From positions 28,701,555 through 28,765,554 of the forward strand of contig NC_049901.1 in NCBI RefSeq assembly GCF_001411555.2: a stretch of DNA of 64,000 bases. The letters run 5' to 3'. Made by a program: the position numbers and the translations under genes. Below are positions 58,839 to 64,000 of the stretch, one piece after another. The notes beneath the pieces were generated by a model. The model ran no database searches, had not been told where the DNA came from, and saw nothing but the letters and a program-made list of their open reading frames with translations. The stretch comes from Juglans regia. Its lineage: Eukaryota > Streptophyta > Magnoliopsida > Fagales > Juglandaceae. Numbering within the stretch: the stretch's first letter is position 1; each line of letters starts with the position of its first letter.

Positions 58839-59880
58839 CTTAGATACAACTTCAAATTGGCAAAGGCTTTTTCATAGGTCTCATCCCACCCCTGGGCTTT
58901 CCTTAGGACTTTGAAGAAGGGCAAGCACCTGTCGGTTGATCGAGCGATGAAACGGTTCAGTGGTGCTACTCGCCCAGCTAGCCTTTGGATTTCGTGCAAG
59001 TTGCTAGGGGAAGGCATTCCTATCACAGCTTCCACTTTCTCTGGGTTCACTTCAATCCCTCTCTCGAAGACCATGAACCCTAGAAACTTACCCGTCTCCA
59101 CTCCGAATGCGCACTTCAATGGGTTTTGCTTCATCCGGTACTACCAAAGGACGAAAAGTGCTTCTCATAAGTCTACCAAATGCTATCCAGGCTCCTTGTT
59201 TTTCACCAACAGATCGTCTACGTACACCTCCATATTTCGGCTGATCTGTTGTTTGAACATCTAGTTAACTAGCCTTTGGTAGGTGGCCCTAGCATTTTAA
59301 GGCCGAATGACATGGCCTTATAGCAGTAGAGGCCTTGGTCTATTACGAATGCTATCTTCTCCTCGTCGTCTGGGTTCATCCTGATCTGGTTATACCCGGA
59401 ATAGGCCTCCATGAGACTAAGGAAGGGATGCCCCACCATCAAATCCATGATCAGGTCGATGCGTGGTAAAGGGAAACTATCTTTCAAGCAAGCTTTGTTT
59501 GGGTCAGTGAAGTCGACACACATCCGCCACTTCTCGTTGGCCTTCTTCCCTAAAACTACATTAGATAGCCATTCTGGGTAATGGACCTCCTGGATGAACC
59601 TTGCTGTTAGGAGACATTCCACCTCCTCGGCTATTGCCCGATACTTCTCGGCGCTAAAGCGTCGCTGCTTCTGCTTGACTCTCCGAGCCGCCGGATCAAC
59701 ACAAAGCCGATGCTCAATGATGGAGTTGTCAATCTCTGGCATATCCTCGTGGCTCCAAGCGAACACGTCCCGGCGCTCTATCAGAAGGGATATGAGCACC
59801 GTTCTCATCTCCGGGTCTAGCTTAGTCCCGATCTGGACCTTCCACTTTGGTGTCAACTGATCAATTGCCACTAGCTCCAA
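58754..59880 (-). pseudogene. Tat reverse transcriptase
   Basis: The longest open part (59269-59880, 203 codons) starts with a pre-RT segment (FAWSHEDMPEID) and includes WRMCVDF, NKACLKDSFPLPRID and YSGYNQI blocks and the FGL region. A frameshift near 59.27 kb separates it from the YVDD catalytic motif, encoded at 59213-59224. It resumes at 59134 with the thumb region (KCAFGV, KFLGFMV, AGRVAPLNRFI). Confidence 0.85.
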
Positions 59881-60025
59881 GGGCTCATTTAGTTCTACTT
59901 GTCGAAGAGCCTGTTCATCACGGATCTCTTCATCCCAATTCAGTCAGGGATGGGGGTGAACCTGGCTTTGGTACTTCTTCCATCTTTTCGACGACTGCGA
60001 CTAGTTTGACCTCGTGCCTTAGCTC

Positions 60026-60480
60026 TCAGTCGTAGCATTCCCAAGCCAGGACCTGCTCCCCGCGAACTTCGATCACTCTCAAGTCAGTGGGAAACTTCAT
60101 TTTGAGGTGGTAAGTGGACATCATTGTCTTGAAACTATCCAGGGTGGGGTGCCCCAGTATGGCGTTGTATGAAGATGGAGCCTTGATGACTAAGAAATCG
60201 GACATGATGGCCGCAGTCCTGGAAGCCTTCCCTGTTAGTATCGAAAGGGTAATATCTCCCATTGGTCGAATGACGTCTCCTGTGAAGCCCTTGAGCGGCA
60301 TTGGAGCAGGAAGCAGTCGGTCTGGGTTGATTCCCCATCTTCGCAACGGCCTCCCAAAACAGGATGTCTGCTGAACTACTGATTCCCCATCTTCGCAACG
60401 GCCACTTGCATCGTTACAACCAGCCCGTCATCATGCGGATGGAGGATGTCTTCTTCGTCTCTTGCGTTGAAAGTTATCGT
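60026..60480 (-). pseudogene. Tat protease region, catalytic site lost
   Basis: The downstream half of a retropepsin-like domain is readable (SSADILFW, a GFTGD motif, and an AILGHPTLDSF motif, 60026-60346). Where a D-S/T-G catalytic triad should precede SSADILFW there is instead a second copy of a 24-bp segment (60328-60351 and 60380-60403) that introduces a stop. Confidence 0.7.
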
Positions 60481-61914
60481 GGGACCTCTGGTGCTTTGTA
60501 GGGGCCTGTTTGCAACTCGTTCAACGACAAACACTTCCTCATACCGCACCTTCTGGCATGTGCTTTCCAAGCCGATGAAGTGGTTCTGCCTTCCGCATAA
60601 CCCCCTATGATGGTGCAGATCTCCGCCGAGGGACTCCTCCGTGCTTCATCCCTCATTCCCTGCCTTATTGGGCTTGCACCTCGCCAGGGATCCATGCGCC
60701 TCCCTCCGCTTCGATCTACATGGTCATCCGTCCGGTGCACCCAATTACGCTGGTCTTCCTTTCTCATCCTCTTTAGGGCGTAGCAGTCTTGAGTGTTGTA
60801 CTGGTTATTCATGTGGAACTTACAGTACGAGCTGCTTTCCTCATCTCGGGGCTGCTCTCCTTAAGGGCTTGGGCGTCAGTTCCCTTCCACAGCCAGGTTT
60901 GTGTGCGTGCGGCTTCCCCTTGGGGCCGAGCCGGCATTTCTCCCCTGCTCTTTGTATCTAACGCTCCCTTCTTTCCCTAGTCGCGGCTTCCTCGTGGGCC
61001 TGATGCCTTCCGACCCATTCGCTCCATCTCGAACCCAGTCAAGGCCTCGAGTGTATCTTCAGTGTGGATGAAACCATCTACCCGATCCATGAATTCCCTT
61101 AGCGTTTTAGGGGTCTTTCACGCTATCTACACCATGAACGAATTCAAAGGCCAAATTCCTCCTAGGAGAGCCGCCAACGTGATCTTCTCGTCTTGGTCAT
61201 CGGTGGTCATACGCTCTCGATTGAACTGCGCGAGATATGACTTCTAGTTCTCACCATCATGCTTTTTGACGGTTAGGAGGTAAGCTGTCGGGCATCTCCT
61301 TTTCTGACTTGCCAGGAATTGCATCATGAAAAGGCGGGCAAGCTCCTCAAAGCTATCTACCGTTTCTGTACCCAGTGACCCAAACCAGATCCGGGTGGCT
61401 CCTTTCAGTGTCAGTGGGAAGGCTCGACAGGCGACTTCCCCTGGGAAACCATGCAGGGTCATGTGGGCTTTGAACGTCTCTAGGTTCTCCAGTGGATCTT
61501 TGGACCTGTCGTACATTTCCATCTGGGGTACTTTGAACTTGGGAGGTAGTGTCACTATCATGACTCCCGCGCTGTACTGGAGGTCGGTGCTAATCAGTAG
61601 CTGGTCTACAGTGGATGGTGTGTCTATCTTTTTAGCCATCTTTGCGCATTTATCCCCAAGCTCTCAGATTTGAACGTGCATCTTGCGTCTCTCTTATTCT
61701 GCCGTTGGGAATCCTCCTGCTCATTGCCACTTGGTTCTGCACCTCCCACTAGCTCTTCGTTGGTGTGCTTGAGGGCCGCATTCTCTTGTCGTAGCATCCC
61801 AGCTTCTTCCGTCAACTTCCTTACTATCTCCTCCATACTTGCTAGTCTTGCTTCCATTGTCCCTTCTTCTTTATCTCCCCTTCGCGTAGCTTGGGAGCGC
61901 ATTGCTGCTAGCAT
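60481..61914 (-). pseudogene. Tat gag
   Basis: Starts at 61914 with a coiled-coil N-terminus (EARLASMEEIVRKL and onward, 61624-61914). After a frame change, the retrotransposon gag domain is open from 61639 to 61244 (PLENLETFKAHMTLHG, ATRIWFGSL, SFEELARLFM). A stop near 61241 is followed by further gag text to about 61.0 kb. A Cys/His segment (CKFH ... DCYALK) lies at about 60.78-60.83 kb. Basic linker with stops follows up to the protease. Confidence 0.8.
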
Positions 61915-61942
61915 GCGAAGTACACACTTTTATGGAAAATTA

Positions 61943-61959
61943 TCCCACAGACAATGCCA
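61943..61959 (-). other. Tat primer binding site, mutated
   Basis: On the minus strand TGGCATTGTCTGTGGGA, one base from the LTR. It resembles the TGGCGCCGTCTGTGGGA-type site frequent in plant gypsy elements, with changes consistent with cytosine decay. Confidence 0.6.
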
Positions 61960-61960
61960 T

Positions 61961-62865
61961 TGTTGATGTCGTGTTTCGCATCCCAAGCACTTCCATGGTA
62001 TCCAAGCTCAAGCCACCTACAAACTAGGAGGAAGGGCTTTGGTGACGTCCGGGGTCACTCCGATGCCAAAGTCAGTGAATGATTCTTTATGAACAACTCA
62101 GAAGAATAGTAAGAACACTCAAAATTCAGCCAAGGCTCCTATCGAAGGGAAGCCCATTATTTATACCTGATACGGGTCCCACTGCGAGGGAGGTCGTGGC
62201 GTATCAGGTGTTAGACCTGTCACCACTCATCTCTTGCTGCCACGGAGTGTCAGCCCTTGGCTCTAGCTGCTGAAGGAGATCGTGGTGTGTCAGTCGTGTT
62301 AGGCCTATCCTGCTACTAGGAGGTTGTGGTGCGTCAAGTGTCAAACCTACTACCACTCATTTCCTACAGCCACAGTGTGTTAGCCAGCAGCTAAAAGAGA
62401 TCGTGGAGTGTTAGCTGGGCTTGGCCTGTTCTGCTGCTTTCTGCCGGAGCTAGGTGTCAGGTTGTGGGCGAGCAGTCCTTAGTGCGTGGGATGCGTCGTT
62501 GCATGCCGGGTTTCCTGCCTCATGAATTTAAGTGCGGCTTCCTTTGAATCTAATGAGTCTGTGACCGGGTGCTTTCAGCCGTCCGCGTGCTGCTGGGCGT
62601 CTTGCCCTACGTCCTACGTTAGGTCCTGGTAGGCTGCTGAGCCTCAAGACGATCTCACAGGTTCCTCCGAACCCTGCGCTAAAGGGTCTTCTCAGATGGG
62701 TTCGCAGTCACGGGCTCAAAACGTGATTCCCCAGCCCTGACTCTTAGCTCACAGAGGGATCTTGTCCTTGGCCAGGAGTTCTTGGGCTTGGCCCCCTTGG
62801 GCCTGGAGTTCTTAGGTTTGGCCTCTTCAGGACTGGGCCCTTCAGGGATTGGCCCCTCCCGCACA
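61961..62865 (-). repeat. Tat 5' LTR, 905 bp
   Basis: Starts TGTTGATG and ends CCCGCACA. It gives the uninterrupted reference for the 3' LTR, including the TATTTATACC site where the giant LTR landed in the other copy. Confidence 0.85.
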
Positions 62866-62917
62866 GCAGCGTACATAAACAAAGTAGATGAAAACTAAAT
62901 CAAGAACAATCGATCTA

Positions 62918-62929
62918 GCTCTGATACCA
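62918..62929 (-). other. Primer binding site of the outer element (tRNA-iMet)
   Basis: TGGTATCAGAGC on the minus strand, one base from the LTR edge at 62931. Confidence 0.8.
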
Positions 62930-62930
62930 A

Positions 62931-63324
62931 TGTTAGAAATACTAGATCAGAATACACAACGGAAACGATATTATTTTATCGAAAATATCTTGGATCTAGT
63001 GCAGTTGTTCAACGGATTTTCTATCGTTGTTGTTCATAAAAAATCTTCACGTCGATGGTGTAGTGTGCTACGTGGTAAGACCAGAGCAACACCCACATAT
63101 TCCACAACCTAAAAGTCGGGACTAGAGAAAACCATGCTTAAGAGAGATATTTTCTATTTGTGTTACACATGTATCTCATCCAAAGGGTCAAGGGATTATT
63201 TTCATGGCTCCTCTAAGTGTAACCCCCGGCTGTCCATTAAGGACCAGTCATCAAGGCTCATGTAGTGGCTTGATAGCCACTTCATAACCCCCAAGAGAAG
63301 GAGAATGGGTGCCACTTAATTACA
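62931..63324 (-). repeat. 5' LTR of the outer element
   Basis: 394 bp, direct repeat of 37766-38140. On the minus strand it begins TGTAATTAAG and ends TTTCTAACA. Followed by TTAAT (63325-63329), the target duplication. Confidence 0.82.
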
Positions 63325-64000
63325 TTAATTTGCACTTGCAAATTCATCTTCACGCTTTCCTTTGGACCACAACAGACAGACGTACCACCAATATTTTTTA
63401 GTATTAATTGCTGCTAATTATGAGCAACATATATATAATATACCAGCTCGAATATCACTCTGAAGTACTGTATATATATATATATATATATACATATACC
63501 ACTAATTAGTTCTATGTTATCTGACAATAGGAAATAAATTAAAAGGAAAAATAAATAGGCATGGTAAATAGAATAGCTTGAATATTGTAAGTCCAACCCG
63601 AAGCTCTCGGCCGTAGTTCACCTTCCCTTTGCAATCAAGAAATTAATACCAAATTTGACTTAACGGTTCGGAATAAAAATTGCCAGCAGTTAACAATCAT
63701 GCATGGAAGACTACCATACCTAGTTTCTAGGATTAAGAGATTTTGATATAGTATACATGGGGTGTGCAAAAAATCCTACTCACCGATTTTGACTCCAACA
63801 TTCGTTTTCTTTTACAAATTAATTGGAGTCGGAGGTGAAGCGAATTCTAATTGGGGTATCGGAGGCCAGATTCGACCTCTAATTAAGTCGGAGTTGGAAC
63901 TTTAAATTCCCACTTCAACAATTTCGATGCTCACCCCTAAGCATACATATCATCATATCTAATGTTACACACATTAAGATCTTATAACTTTTTTCATAAA
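63325..64000. other. Right flank, no gene seen
   Basis: AT-rich sequence with a TA microsatellite at about 63470-63492 and GGAGTCGGAG-type degenerate repeats near 63.77-63.93 kb. No coding region. Confidence 0.5.

Larger units (their letters stand above)
47910..62865 (-). mobile_element. Ty3/gypsy Tat-lineage element, near complete but decayed
   Basis: Order on the minus strand: 5' LTR (61961-62865), primer site, gag, protease, RT, RNase H, a second (archaeal-type) RNase H region, integrase, a 97-bp tandem array, an antisense extra gene, and 3' LTR (47910-52361, interrupted). Two RNase H regions, an antisense extra gene and a repeat-rich 3' region are known features of the Tat/Retand/Ogre group. 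Target duplication is unclear (CTAGC versus GCAGC). Confidence 0.82.
37766..63324 (-). mobile_element. LTR element spanning 25.6 kb, filled with nested insertions
   Basis: Two direct repeats of 375 and 394 bp (37766-38140 and 62931-63324) share most of their sequence and the same ends; outside them TTAAT occurs at 37761-37765 and again at 63325-63329. A tRNA-iMet primer site adjoins the right repeat on the minus strand, so the element runs leftward. Its own internal sequence seems to be non-coding (38141 to about 43.4 kb, 47744-47909 and 62866-62930), which suggests a non-autonomous element with a large non-coding core. The copia fragment and the Tat element would be later insertions. Confidence 0.75.

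Overview
The window looks like plant nuclear DNA, most likely from a woody dicot (the species guess is weak). It is AT-rich and eukaryotic, with one spliced acyltransferase gene whose protein resembles Arabidopsis GPAT1. Nearly everything else is decayed LTR retrotransposon sequence. No bacterial-type operon, CRISPR array, rRNA or tRNA gene was seen.

Layout. (1) 1-32.6 kb is a deep nest. The oldest layer is a plus-strand Ty3/gypsy element (Athila-like integrase in three pieces, 21050-27893). A minus-strand gypsy element with a 4.1-kb LTR, a tRNA-iMet primer site and a gag in pieces (762-16961) inserted into it. Both are broken by LTR-like units of 1.1-4.4 kb that begin TG, end CA, carry no internal domain and are flanked by 5-bp target duplications. 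I read these as solo LTRs: 1412-14275 (itself hit by 2056-6464 and 7856-13816, the latter hit by 7966-10594), 14547-16752, 21247-25659, 26074-27129 and 27894-30528. (2) 32.6-37.8 kb is the only gene-bearing island. It holds a TATA box, a two-exon GPAT1 gene and its flanks. (3) 37766-63324 is bounded by a 375/394-bp LTR pair with matching TTAAT duplications and a tRNA-iMet primer site. Inside lie 5.3 kb of AT-rich non-coding DNA, a 5'-truncated Ty1/copia element on the plus strand (about 43.9-47.7 kb) and a structurally near-complete but frameshifted Tat-lineage gypsy element on the minus strand (47910-62865). The Tat element carries an antisense extra gene with its own TATA box, an 11-copy 97-bp tandem array, and another 3.5-kb solo LTR inside its 3' LTR. 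(4) 63.3-64 kb is flank.

Most striking observation. Nine copies of a roughly 95-nt block occur in eight different giant LTRs or LTR fragments. Each can fold into two hairpins held 52-55 nt apart, usually with a third between them. Stem sequences change between families while pairing is kept, which suggests selection on RNA (or cruciform) structure. The shorter 2.63-kb LTR family has its own, different hairpin set.

All retroelement coding regions are broken by frameshifts, stops or insertions. Only GPAT1 looks like an intact gene.
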